In this document: one piece after another, positions 1-13,700 of the stretch
How the letters are laid out: every line of letters begins with the position of its first letter
Numbering within the stretch: position 1 is the first letter of the stretch
Source of the DNA: Larimichthys crocea
Lineage: Eukaryota > Chordata > Actinopteri > Sciaenidae
Direction: 5' to 3'
Length of the DNA stretch: 64,000 bases
Assembly (NCBI RefSeq): GCF_000972845.2
Contig: NC_040022.1
Span: 4,928,979 to 4,992,978 of the forward strand
Position numbers and translations under genes: made by a program
Notes under the pieces: model-generated
Database searches by the model: none
Told to the model about the DNA's origin: nothing
What the model saw: only the letters and a program-made list of their open reading frames with translations

Positions 1-865
1 TTTTAACATTATTATAACATTTTTGTTACCCTCGGTTGCGTTAAAGCTCTGTGTGGATGTTTCAGCAGATTGCTGGTGTTTCATACTTGAAATGATAATT
101 TGGCACACATTTATTGGCACTGTTGTCATCTGTCTTTGTGAAATGAAGCCATGCCTTGGACCATTTCTTCTTCTTCACTATGACTCCTTCTTGTAGTCAT
201 GACTTTGACGTCTTTAAACAATGTGCAACTGTCAGAAAAACAAGCCGGCGTCGATGAAAAGAACCTACAAGTTCTGGTTCCTGATTCCTGTCCCTGCTTG
301 GTTGCCACATGTTGTCTACTATATAGAGAAGTTATATATATGTACATCCCTAACCATGATCATGCAGTCAGAGGAGTGCTTGTTGTCTGTGGACAACAGA
401 CTCTATCTGAGTCTGTGGCTGTTGTTCACAACCATGCGGCTGATGAGTCACCACAGAGTCACAGTTCAGGCAGATGGACTGTTGTTGAGCTGTCACCCAG
501 CTGTTGTCTGATTCTCTCAGTGCTGATTGGTACACCTGAGGGGGGGTCTAGAGAAAAAAAATGAAATGGAAACCAACCAATAGCAGTAAGTGTGCACAGA
601 TAAATAAACCACAAGGTTTTTACCTTTACCATTTTTACTGTTTTGTAACGTTTTGTCATAGGGTTTAGTTTGTGTTTCACCAGGTCTGGTTAACCTGTTG
701 ACGCTGGTTCCCTTGAGGGACCCCTTAGTAAACTGACTGAAGTGACATAGTTTATGGATGTCTCATGTTATACTTAAGGAAGAGCGATAACAGACCGGAA
801 TAACTGTGTGTTTCTTCACAGCAGCTCAGCCTAAACTAGCAACAGGAGATCATTGCGTGACCATA

Positions 866-1345
866 GACTGTATAAAAAACATGGACGTCGTATCCATGAC
901 TCAGAGTGTGGTGGCTCTTGCAGTCGCAATCTTGGCAATCTAGACCAGTGACCGTATAAAGAATGGATGTGTGACATCACCCACGGGGTTCTGAAGCGCC
1001 AGATCTCAAATAATCTAAAAATCATCATCAGTGGACATGAGGTGGGCCGAATGAAGCCCGACAAGCCACCTGTCAATAAAAGGGGCCAAGCTGTTAGTTA
1101 TGCATAACTTTAAGCCTTAATATAATGTGAACAGGTGAGTTATATAAAAATTCACCCTCAGTACAGTTGTCATGAATGGGGAAAGTAGCTATAGAGACCA
1201 AAACTGTTTTTTGTGCTAAGCTGTAAGCACGTTTATTTCTGCTGTGAAGTTGGACATTTGAACATGTGGACTTATGGAGGCTGACTCGTTCTGCAGCCAG
1301 CCTCAAGTGGACCTTTGAGGAACTGCTGTTTTTGGCACTTCACAG
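866..1345. repeat. Interspersed repeat family, copy 1
   Basis: This segment is recognisably similar to 60430-60945 and, in part, to 24022-24182 and 53507-53660. Shared blocks include CATAACTTTAAGCCTTAATA, TTCACCCTCAGTACAGTTGT and TTTATTTCTGCTGTGAAGTT. It is a roughly 500-bp non-autonomous element of fish type. I did not find clear terminal repeats. Confidence 0.8.
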
Positions 1346-2201
1346 CCACAGAGGTTGCTGCTCAGCAGCTCAGACGGCAGATATATTTCTTGTGACATCT
1401 GCTTGACCAATCACGAAAGTACACGCAATTTGCATTGGATGTCGCCCAGATTTTTTTTCCCAGGACTCGTATCCAAAGCAGGTGGAGACCCGTGCTGTTG
1501 ATATCATGTTACGTTCTGTTTGCCGAGCCTCTGCAGTGGAGCAGTGTAGCACTGATCTAGAAACTGTCAGGGCAAAAGAGCAGGAGAGCTGTTTTTTAAT
1601 CAGTGTCAAGACAGAAGGTGAAATATGGGCACTGAGCCGTGCACCTTTTGGATTTATGGCCCATCTCTCTCGGCCACAGCAGCCTGGGAGAGTTCATTTG
1701 TGTTGAGTGCTGCTGAGTCACAGATTCACTTTGAGTTGTTGTTTTACCAGCGAGAGAGATGCAAGCGGCTTTGGTGTACTCGTTTACCGTTATCTGCTTC
1801 TCATCCGGGCATAGATCGCCGAACGATAACGCGCAGCACTTATTAGTTCGTGTCGAAGCATAATTAAAAGAAACGGGGAGCCGGATAAAGCTTCCAGCTG
1901 TCAGCCAGTAAAGATGCAGCAGGAGTGTGAAGCTGTGAGCTGCTCCCTGAGCACAGCGTCCTGCTGGCTGAGCAAGGACGAACACGAGCCACAGAGTCTT
2001 CTCAGAGGTCACCTTTTCTCACACACACACACAGACGGAGACAAACAGTGCTCACTGAGGCCCTTAGCAACCCCTGCCACATACACACACACACATCTCA
2101 GTCACTGAGTTCATCCTAATTCAAATGACTGTTCGGGCTGACATTGAGATCACTGAGTTTATGTCTCTCATCAGCTGACGCATCATTCTGTCCTTATCTG
2201 A

Positions 2202-2207
<6 letters not shown>

Positions 2208-2264
<57 letters not shown>
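2208..2264. repeat. (TG)n microsatellite fused to an nbr1 splice acceptor
   Basis: About 28 uninterrupted TG units end in tag, whose AG (2265-2266) is the acceptor of the first visible nbr1 exon. No separate polypyrimidine tract lies between repeat and exon. Confidence 0.95.
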
Positions 2265-2266
<2 letters not shown>

Positions 2267-4790
2267 GTGAAGCGCTCGTTTGGCCTGTGCAGTCTCCAGC
2301 TGACGTATTTCGATGAGGAGAACGAGGAGGTGAGAGACTGTCTGTCTGTGTTTTTTATGTTTTATATCACCTCAAATCAATGTCACCATTTCTTGTTAGT
2401 ATGTGATTCTTGCTATTCATCTGAATAATCCAGACTGGACATATGAAATGAGCCCATGGCAGACTAAAGGTCTGCAGAGTTAATTTCTTTGTTGTACTCA
2501 GGTGGCAGCTTGTGTGAAGGAATTCATTTATCAAACATAACATGTAACGTGACTAAAACTAGGTCTGTTCGTGCCATAATGGCCGGATCGGAAAAAAATG
2601 TCAGAATTGGTGCAGCAGAGGCAGAGACACATCAGAGGGACATTTGACGTGTGTTTGGATGTATTAATTTCCGGTTAAACAAACCTTTCTGTTATATATG
2701 AGTCTAATAGCTATGCCTGAACCTGAGTGTTTCCGATGTCTTAATAAGTTGAGGTTGATTGGTCAGCTGTCATACTTCTTCAGCCCCCGCCCCTTCTGGA
2801 TCCATGACCTAACACAGTGAGCATATTATATACTGATATTGAATTACCAGGTATCGTTAGGCTAATTGTTGTCTGTAAACAACCAACCTGTTTGATCTGA
2901 TCTGTATGAGTGAACTCCAGAGGCCCCAACTCAAGCCATCACTAGTATCTGTCACTAATATGGCAAGTCGTTTTAACATTTATTAGTTACATTTGACTGC
3001 CTGGAATTAACCCTTTATAGGGCACTCATTGAAATACTTGGAAATTTAAAATTGGTGGATATAAGAAGATGTTTTCTCTTTTTTGACTTTTTTATTTTTA
3101 AGTGTCAATTTTAGGCTGCAAAGTCAAAGAAGTTACCATATACAGTCACTTGCCCACCTAGGGTAAAAAAAATGGAACATTTATTTCCAAATGAACAGTC
3201 AGACATATGTCTTACAGACCTTATGACACTTATTTCAACAGATCACGAACATGACAGAGTGTAAAAAATATTAGGGTTGGGGTTAGAGTGGGATCCATTA
3301 AAGGCCATAGCCTGACATTTGCTGATTGGCTGGAGTAAGTCACGTGATTCTGCTCCTTTATTGAGAGACGTGGGGCAGTTTTAATTCTAGACATGTAGGC
3401 TGTCAAAATCTAGTTACAGATATGTTGAGTTAGAATATCCACTCTAGCCAATAGGTGCAAGCTGTTGACTGCAGTGACAGTGAGTATTCATGCATCTTGT
3501 GTGGTTATTTAAAATGTTGTTTCTAGTTTCTTGTAATAATTTAATACCCTAATGCAACTCAGAGGCGTCTCTCTGTAAACCCTCCCTGCCTGGTAAATGT
3601 CTTTCAAGGTCCACACCCACACATCTCTTAAATATTTTGTAGTTTACACGCCCAGGCTAAGAAAAACCTCGATGACATCACAGCAACGTCATCAGGTTTA
3701 TTTTCTCAGACCAGACAAAGCTCCTCCGGCTCCACTGTTTTCACAAGCTGAATATCGCCATGAACAAACATTAAAGGTCGTCCTCTTTCTTCTTCTTCCA
3801 GGTGTCCATCAACAGCCAAGGTAAGCAAACATGGTCATAAGACATAAGACAGTTTGCTAAAACCAGAAGAATCTCTCAGATTTGGAGTGTGTCACATATT
3901 AATGTTATTTTAATAATGAATGTTTCTGCTTTCATTCCAGTGGAGTATGAGGAGGCATTGAAGGTGAGTTGAATTGAAGCAGAAGTAAAGAAATGTTGTA
4001 CACCAGAGCACAGAAACAGTGGTCATCTTTTGAGTGGCTGGTAAAAATCTGAACATTCACTGGCTAGGTTTATTTTGCACCCTGCAGTACAGCAGATTTG
4101 AGCTCTGCTTGCTCACATTGCCTCTTTAAAATATGACTGTCGTAATGTTTTAATGCCACGTGTGAGACTTAATCTGCATTATTCAGAGAGGTGAAATGAG
4201 TCATCCATTCACTTTTGGGTTTGAATCACCGTGGAAGCAGACATATCAAAGAAGAGTCCTGCTACCTGACTCAAACCTGACAGGTCCCAACAGAGTTTCA
4301 GGTTGGGTTGAGGCGGTTTGGTTGCAGCACAGGTGACTGGACAGATAAAAACGTGTTGCCTTTGCTCAGACCCAAACTTAACTCCTGTGCACCTTAAAAA
4401 AAGTTTACCTTGGTCATACTGGATTCTCCCGGATTGGTTTTAGTAGGACAGATTCTCTTAGTTTGCTCTGTTGGCAGTTGTCAGAGAGGAAAACTCTCGC
4501 AAAGTATTGTTGTTGTTATCAGAAGAAAGCCGCAGCTTGTTTGAGAAATTGATGCAGAAATAAAGAGCAAGTGAGACTAACCCGTTTACTCGTTTCCCCA
4601 GAGTGCAGCGAGGCAGGGGAACAGACTGCACATGAACGTGTACGAGACTCGGGGCCAGCCGGCGAGGGTTGCCACCACCAAAGCCAGTGGAACAGAGCCC
4701 AAGAGGGGCTTCAGACCCCCACAGCACTGCCCGGCTCTGGCCCAGGTGGTCAGCCGCAAAGTCCAGGCTGCAGTCCCAGAACAGGGCATG
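2267..4790 (+). CDS. nbr1: nbr1 exons encoding the C-terminal part of the PB1 domain
   Basis: Exons 2267-2329, 3802-3820, 3941-3963 and the start of 4602-4790 encode YFDEENEE, then VSINSQ and VEYEEALK. This is the acidic OPCA loop and last strand of a PB1 domain, the surface by which NBR1 binds the basic PB1 face of p62/SQSTM1. The family pattern is DEENEEVSI..EYEEAL, matched almost exactly. The basic first half of the domain (strands 1-2) is absent from the window. The two 19- and 23-nt exons are microexon-sized but keep frame. Confidence 0.9.
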
Positions 4791-7700
4791 GTAAGACCAC
4801 GAAACACACACACAGCCTCTCATATCTTTGCCCATTTCTCTGCCACAGTATTTCTGCTGCTGCTGATGAGATTTTAACATATTTTGAAAATGATACATTT
4901 CACCACTGTACTCCAGTACTGTTGTTGTTACAAGGTTCATAAATTCATTCACCCCCTTAAATTAGTAGTGTTTAATTACGCCCTTGATTGGTAACTGATG
5001 TAACTGATTTATCTAGGTTATATATGCGAAAATAATATCATATCATTATGACACTTTCAGTAGACAAATAGTTTAATGAATAAAACCACAAGTGATCAAA
5101 GGGAGTAAAAAAAAGTAGATAAAATACCACGTATAAATTCAGCCTTAATCACTGTCGGGGATATGAGACTAGGCAGTACACCACTAACGTGGTTCTGATC
5201 TTTATTTCACATTAATGTAAACATTGAAACTTTTCCGGAGAGCCGATTGGTTAGTTTTTCTCCATGGTGTAGTGTTAGAAAAGTAGAAATTGCAATATCA
5301 AACGAGAAGCAATTCTGATCCACAGAGAATACGTGGCTGTTGATTTTCAAAATAAAACACCCTGTGCAGACTTCACATTGTTCAAACACACAAAATAGTA
5401 ACAATTTAACTACACAGCATATTTACTCATGGTAAATAAACTGAGGAAATCTGACCAAATCTGAACAAAAAGTTGACAGTTGACAAAGTCTGGCGGGTGA
5501 AAAGCTGAATCCTGGTGGGATATGAAGCCACATGGAAATCAAAGCAAAACGATGATGATGAGGAGGGTGATGATGATAAAACCTTTTCACTGTGTCAGTG
5601 TGTAACGGCCACACATTTTTACAACTGGAGAATGTAGGAATAACATCAGTGATGAATAAAAATGTTCAAGAATGAGCATTATTCTTTTTCTTATTGGTTT
5701 TTGTCAGAGCCACAGAGAGCCAGTGGAGTCACGTGATTATTATTTCTGTTATTTACAACAATGATGATGAAGATGTAAATCGGCCGGTTTGACTTCTCTC
5801 TCTCCGTAAAGCAGGTCATCATGAAAGAAATAAAGGGAACCAAAGAAGAAGACAAGACTCCTCCCGCCTGGTTCACCTCCTACATGGAGAAGGTAAGAAC
5901 AGCCTGGTGGAGGTCACATGGAGGAGTTTTGCTGTTTTGACGGACTGACTGAGATTACTTCCTTTTTATCCTTCCAGTTTAAGGACCAGGTGGTTCGCGA
6001 GGCGGTGGAGAAGATCTGCCGGGAGTTCTCTGGACAGTGCTGCATCCACAAGCCCCTGGGGGGAGGAGGCGGAGGAGGTGGAGGAGGAGGAGGAGGAGGA
6101 GCAGGAGGAGGAGGGGGAGGTAGAGGGGAGGCAGTAGGAGGTGCTGAGGCCCAGCAGGTACCTGAGGTCTCCTCCTCCACTCTGCCTGGAGCTCCAACCT
6201 CTTCCACTCCTCCCTGCTCCTCCTGCAGGGGGCAGACCACCGGAGGAGGCTACCAGTGCAGGTATGTGTTGTCTTTTCATTCACTAAATAGTCACACAGA
6301 TTTCTACTCTGCCATTTTTTTGACTGCTGTTCAGCTGCTGTCAATTGTCAGGCTTGCATCTATATGTAACAGATAGTGTATATATGAATTTTAGGAGTTT
6401 GTTTGTGGAGATGTATTGCTAATTCTCCTGTTGGGTGCCATTAAACCATTGTAGAAGAAGAGAACACCACTCAAAGCTCAAACAATGCAAACAAACAAAA
6501 TGTGATCAAAAGTTCTGGGATATTTTTCTTGGCAGTCTACAGTAACATGCACAGTATTGCATGCTTCTTGATGATTAGAAACGTACCACGATTGGGGAAA
6601 ATACAACCTCTGATATTTTCCGTGTTTGTTGTTTTTGTCAGAAATGGCAGATATGTTTTGTTTGTGTGATCAGTGGAGTCACAGCGACCGTCACAGGCTT
6701 TACTGTTGAGGAACTATTCCTCATTCATTGTGCACATAGATGCGATGTCTACATACATACAACTTTTACACCAACTTTTTTTGGCGTTTCCACATTAAAA
6801 AGTCATTTAAACTGCAAAAATGTTTCACATTAAAAGCCTTCCAGCAGCTCAAAGGCCACAGTACCTCACAGGCTTTTAATATGAAACATCTAGTGTCAGT
6901 CAAAGTTGATGTTAGTATAAATAACAGCCCACCACAGCTATCCAACATTATGTCTGTCTTCATTTAAAAATCATTGTATATGTCCTTTTTCTGTGAGACG
7001 TCTACCCTCTCCTCTCCTCTTCTGTAGACTTAACCACTTTAACTCTAATTTAACTGTTCAGACAGTAGAGAAGTGTCACATCATCAGTAAATAACTTTAG
7101 AATCATATTGAAATTGCTCAAGGGCCCAGGAATATTTGGTTTTGGTACCTTGAATGTGCTTAAAAAGTGCTAGAATTTTCCACTGTAGTGATATCACTTG
7201 AGGACATTTATCAGACTTCACACAGCTCCCTCTGGAGACACTGAAGGATTTTTTCCTCACATGCAGTATTACTGGCCAACACCTAGAAATAATCAGAGGC
7301 ATTTCCTCTCATAATGCCCGGACATAAGCTCTATATCAACCTTCTCCTTTAAGAAACTGAAAAGAAAGGTCTTAGTTTGTATGGGCCGATGTAGATTTAG
7401 AAATTCATGATCACCATTAATCAGGATGTAATTTCCCTTTTGTCTCCCCCCCTTCTCTCTCTCTCTCACTCCATCTTTCTTTCATTTCGGTTTCGTTTCC
7501 CGTCCTCAGTGTGTGCACCGCCTGTACTCTGTGCGAGCCCTGCAGTTTCTCTCATGATCCCAGTCACAACCTGGTGAGAGCCAGAACTCCTCTGTCCATC
7601 CCAGAGCACGGATCTCCTGCCCCGGACCACAGCAGGTTTGTTACTTTAAGACTGCTCCCATATTTTAGAATTTGTTTAATATGAAATATTGTCTATGTTT

Positions 7701-10700
7701 GTAGGCATTGCTCTGAAATATTTAACAAAAGCCCAAACTTACTTTTCAGCAGATGTTGAATTATCTGTGTTTTGACACCAAGACCCTCAGTTTTAATAAA
7801 GATACATCATTAACATATTCAGTAAGAACTAAAGAGATATAAAATGTTATTATATAAGTATATAAAAGTATCAGTAAACTTGTACTAAAGTATAGTACAT
7901 GAGTAAATGTACCTGGTTACAGAACTACAACCAGACTGTAAGCCAGTAGTGCTAACTGTTATTGTGTAATTGTGACTGATTGTGGGGAATAAATTGCCTT
8001 GTTGACTATCTTCCTATCCATACATCTGATCTATCATAAATAAATTGAACAAACCTCAGCATGATGAGAACTACCTAAAACAACAGAGACCATCTTTGGG
8101 AACAATTTATGTGACTTTTTTAATTTTTCTGTTTTGACAATCTGCTTACATGAAAGGGGCAGAGATTAAGACCTATACCGCAACCAACCACCATGTGGTG
8201 ATTGTTGTTTTGACTTTTTGCATGGTTGCTTTCTTTCAGGTTCTACAGACGAGGTGACCGCAGTTTCCGGAAGGCGGAGAAGCAGCGACTGAAAGCAGAG
8301 AAGCGCCTATTGAAGGCTGAGGTCAAAGAAATCCGTAAACAGTTGAGGATGGAGAGGCGGGGCATACAGTGGAGCTCCTCCCACAGAGATGGAAGCTCCT
8401 CCCCTGTTCTTCTTCAACCTCGAGCCACCCAGCACAACAGTCCTGAGTAAGAAAATATACATTTCTGCTTGAGTTCATCTGACAGGGTTTAGGGTACAAC
8501 TGACAACACTGTTTACCAGTTGCACGTTCCATATATAGATTCCTTTAACAACAACTGATGAAACATAAATAAATAAATATTATGTCTCGCCCAGGCGTCC
8601 GAAGCGACCCTGTCCCCTGGTGGTTCCAGCCATGACTGCTGCATTTCTAGACGAGAACCTTCCTGATGGGACCCGACTGCGTCCCGGGACCAAATTTATC
8701 AAGTACTGGAAGATGAGGAACACTGGAACAATCAGCTGGAGCGCTGATACAAAGGTAAAAAACTCCAGTTCATTGAAATAAAAAAGGTTTTATCCTCTTG
8801 GGAGCCCAGTTGTGATTTCATGGAAAGCTTCAGGTGTCTTTTTCACCTGAGTGTGCCATTAGAGGAAAACAATGATTTTACAATGGAGTAGGGTTATCAT
8901 CTGCAGAGCGTGAATGGACTAAATTATGTACAAACATCCAAATATTTCCTCAGCAAAACAGCATTTGATACAATGTGGGCTAATATCAGGGTACATAGAG
9001 AATAGTTTTGCTTTTGAAATATGAGCCCTGTGCGCCACCAAGTGTCTTCTGATAAAGAGAGACCAAGTCTTCCTCCCATGCTGTTCTAAGCCAGCGTGGA
9101 TGCGATCCAACACCATGTTATAAAGAGCTGAATTTTTAATATTTTTTTAAAGTGGATTTACAGAGAGGACTCTATAAACAATGGTCAGAACTGTTGATTT
9201 GAAGAACAAAATGCCTTGCTTGAAGATATCTGAAAAAGTTTGACCTAGGAAGACTTCACACTTCACTTAGCTGCTCAGAAGACGCCAAGCTGTTGCCTAT
9301 GAAGAGGTCTTTAAAGCGCATAATACCCTTCCTGTGCCATTCCTAAAAAACAGAATCCTGGCAGGATGGTTTAAAAAGATGGTTCAATGCAATAGGGCTC
9401 AGGAAATCCAAAATATTTCCTAAATTGTGCCCAAATTTTTAAAGAATGTTTAACCACTGGATTTTTTAAGGATTTGAGTGAAGGAAGTGGGAGTAGGGAT
9501 CCAAGAAATGCAAGAACTGACATGTATTATCATCCGACTGTAGCTCTATCTCTACCCTGTCAGGGCAGTCAGGTTGCCTGTAGTAAAAAGACCAAAACTC
9601 AAGACGTCTTTATACTCTTTGATGCTTTTTCATTGAAAACAACTGCTGGAAATAATTGTTTTCCATTTAGTTTTTAATAGTTTCAGTTTATCTTCACTTT
9701 GTGGAGGCAGTCATGTAGACAGTCTCAGTGAACACATACACCAATGCCTTATGTCTGCGTGAAAACATTTGACCAAATTGACTAAAAAGACTATAAAACA
9801 GTTTTATGAGTTAATAAACAACATGTTAGAAGAAGCTTTAGCATGTGTTGTGTATGCAGAGCTAGGTGTGTGGTTCCCTGCTCCATATTCATTCTAGCTG
9901 ATGATGGGTGGCCACCTTCTTAATCCCATCCCGGATGAGACCACATTTATGTTACGACCCAGCTTGTGCAGGGAAAGGGAAGTAACATAAAACAAAATGT
10001 ACTTGGTAAAATAAATTATACAAATTATACAAACAAAAAAGGGGTGAGGTAAACTATGAGGGAAACAAAGGGCGAGCAGATTCTTTTCAAACCAAGTGTG
10101 GTAAGTGTGCATCATACGTAGCCTTGTTTTTTCCCTGCAGCTGAAGTTCATGTGGGGAAACCTGGCGGTGGGCTCCGGGGACCGTTGGAGAGAAGTGTCT
10201 GTTCCCTTCCTGCACCCAGGACAGGTGAGACGGTAATCTTTACAAAAGTACCTTCTTGTTTTTTCTTTGTAGCACTAAATCATATTATTATCTGCACTGT
10301 GTCGTACAGTAAGTCAATGCTTTCTTGATGGTTCTCTTTGTGCGTCCAGGTTGGCATAGTGAGCGTAGCGCTGTGTGCTCCCACTGTGGAGGGCTCTTAC
10401 ACCTCCCACTGGCGTCTGGCTCACGCTGGAGAGCAGTTTGGACCCAGGGTCTGGTGCAGTATCGTGGTCGATCCTCTGGCCCCAGCGCCTATGATGGCTG
10501 ATGGGATACTAGTGTCACCCTGTGTCACACCGCAGGTAGAACAAATGAGTGAAAACATAAGTGATAGAAATGAGAGTGTTAAAAATGACATGGTGAATAA
10601 ATGAACTAGGCGCACACGTGGAGATACTGCAGAGGTGTGTGTGTGCATATGTAAATGATCTGATCTCATCTGCAGGGTAAGAACCCTGTGGCAAAGGATG

Positions 10701-13700
10701 GAAAAGCCTGTGCAGCTTCTAGGGAGCAACCGTTAATGTCAGTGGACCAAGAAGAGTACTTCATCCCCTCAGTTGACCTGCTCACTGCACAGGTAAGAGT
10801 CTGCAGTCGTCACACACTGCATACAGGCTGCACTGCAGCTAAGTGTGTTATTTCACATTTGTAGGGACGCACTGATCTAACCAGTCCGCCGATACCTAAA
10901 CTGATCTGACACCAGGACTTTTTTCCCAAAAAATTCCAAAATGTAAAATGTATAAAACCCTCTGTGTGTGACCTGACGAGGATGATCGTACACTAATATG
11001 CTTTTTAAGCTTGGGCAAATGAATTTCTAAAGTGTAACACACATAACATATTCACAGCAAAATATACTTAAAGTACCAAAAAAGAAAAGTGCTCACGGTT
11101 GGGTGATATGTCATCCCAGCAATCAAAGAATTATTCACAATTCTCTCCCACAAAACAAAAACTTCTCTGCTCTCACTCAATCTGCCCTTAAAACCAGCCA
11201 GAGCCGAAAGAAACCGACTTCGCTACATATATATAGTGTAATACATGAACTCATGAACTGTCAAGAAAGGCAATGTCCTTACGCCTGTTTTCCTTCATAA
11301 ACTGAAAAATCCAACTGTACACCTACAGTTTCTCTCTTTTGGCAAACTAAGCTTAGTTGCCATGTGAACTCATCATAAAACACACCATTCAAATACGACA
11401 GAAACAATAAAAACAATAACACTCATCAAAACGTATTGGTTAGTCTTTCCACTGTTCCAACAATCTGGTTTGGCTGATAGAATCCTCACTTCACTGTGTG
11501 AGAGAGTGAAAATATTGTGGTAAAATGTTTTCGTTAAAGAAGTCTGGTCAGGTGGCTTTGAAGAGAATGTAGATAACAGCTTCGCTCACTGTCGGAAAAT
11601 GACTGTGACGACAAAGTAAAGTGGTAAAAATATTCAAGGTATAGCGTACACTTAAACTGATTTTTTATTTTTGTTTTTTTATGTTTTGCTGCAGCAGCAC
11701 ATTACTCATGAGTGAGCTGTCAATCAAAACATGATCTGCTACACCTTCATCGACTATAGAAATGGTCTATACAATGACATTAGCTGTTTTTAACTTATAA
11801 ACATTTATTTTTATTCAGATATTTGTGGATGTCATTCAACTTTTATATCATGTATGGAAGTGGTGAACACGGTATCAGCAGTAAGCCAACGTGATAAATT
11901 TATCTGAGTCACGTTGAGTCTCTTTCTTATTTCTTACGTTTTATCGATTTAATTATGGTGTCCCACACAGTTTTAAACAGGATAACCTGGCTTTTAATCG
12001 CTAGGATGGTTTAAACTTTTCCCATAATGCAGTCTGTTGTTGTTCATCTCCCAGGATCTCCTGTCCTTTGAGCTGTTGGACATCAACATCGTCCAAGAAT
12101 TGGAGAGTGTCCCAAACAACACCCCTGCTGGTAAGAAGACTTCCTATGGTGGTCAGGAATAGAGTGATGCTGCTGTTTTCTATTAACCATGCACACGTCT
12201 GATATATTTACAACACACCTGGTCAGTGACTCAATGATAAACTGACCTGAGTTCAGTAAATGTCTTCTCTCCATGTAGACATGACTCCGTGTATGTCCCC
12301 TCTGCCTCAAGACGGCCACCTGCAGGACAAGGGCAGCCCCTCTTTGGGTCTCATCCAGGAAGAGACTGAAGTCATCAACAGCATCATGGGTATTTGAGTT
12401 TCCTTCATATATTTGATATAAAATCAATATTGTGACCCCGCCCCCTATAGTGCACACATGAGGTCTCTGGTCTGTCTACCTGTTACTGGTCCTCAGATGT
12501 CCCTCATGGTACTGGACCTGGAGCAGAGGGTGGAGGAGTCCCGGCTCAGGAAGAAGGGGAGGACGACATCAGCGGGACTCAGTTTGTTTGTGAGACTGTG
12601 ATTCGCTCAATGACCCTGGAGGAGGCCCCTGACCACGCCCCTCTGAGAGGGCCCCGCCCAGGAACAGGTAAAGGTCAGTCAGCAGGGGTTACAGGTCTGA
12701 AGCTGTCCTGTCCCAAAACTATATGTCCACATAGATCTATGCGGGGAAATGCATTGAGACGTTTGTTTGGACCTCAGACAGACACAGAATGAGTATTTGT
12801 GAGTGCGACAGACAGTTTGCTAGAATCATAGCAGGTAGATTATCTTGGAACACTGTATGTCTGCTGATCTTTTCCCAGGTGATGACTTTCCAGAGTTCTA
12901 AAATCCTGTGTCTGAGTATTATGAACTGCTGTGCAGTGTTTGAGTATTTGAGTGAGAAATAAATCCTGCACAATCCTCTTTGAATAGTGATGGGACTTTA
13001 ATATTTATTGGTCTTTATATATACATTTATTCTCTTACTGATTCTTGATCAGTTTTGGGTGTGGTAAAACTATTGTGTCATCTCGAAGTCTGAGCACAGT
13101 GTAGCCGCGGTAAAAAAAAAAAAAGGCATGCTGATGTTATTATAACAGGATATTTACCCTCGGAGACAGACATCATGCTCTGTTTGCCATGTCTTAATTT
13201 TGTTGCAAGTTCCTAGCAGCGTAGAGGTTGACGTTATTGTAATGCATTAGTCATAAAATCATGTCAGCATTCATTAATAGGAGTTGATAAGTGCTGAGGC
13301 ACATGACTCTGATGGATCACCATGGTTTGTTTTGACCTCTTAATGCGTTACCTGTCATCTTGTTCCCATAATGAGTTTTATGAATGACTAAAATATCCAG
13401 GTACAATCAAATCCAGCTCACTGGGCTAGTCAAACTCTATGTTTGCATGCTGTCTGCATGTTTGCATGTGGTTATAAGAGAAAAGTGTGACCATGCAGTC
13501 TCTAACCGTGGACTTGCTGTTTGCTCTCAGTGGTGCGTCTGGCTGCTCAGGGCGGCTCCTCCTCCTCTTGTGTGAAGAGTAAAACGTTGAAATCAGAGGA
13601 GAGTCCCGACAGCAGCCCCAGCAGCTCTAAAAATGCCCTGAAACCACCGGCTACGCTGAAAGCTTCCCTCCCTCCCCCGCTGAAAGCCTCCCTGCCTGCC

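Larger units (their letters stand above)
1..2266. other. Upstream noncoding stretch, probably nbr1 intron with a repeat insert
   Basis: I find no convincing coding exon here. In particular nothing resembles the first 35 residues of NBR1. Positions 866-1345 are a copy of an interspersed repeat. Around 1780-1880 the sequence is richer in CpG. An ORF from 1914 (MQQECEAVSC...) has no PB1 likeness. Most likely this is an intron of nbr1, with earlier exons left of the window. Confidence 0.55.

Noticed and set aside
1914..2108. ORF MQQECEAVSC... as an nbr1 start exon
   Set aside because: No likeness to the PB1 N-terminus, it runs into CA repeats, and no clear splice link to 2267 was found.
5966..6344. 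Leucine-, serine- or proline-rich minus-strand ORFs over the GGA repeat
   Set aside because: They are complements of the nbr1 polyglycine tract.
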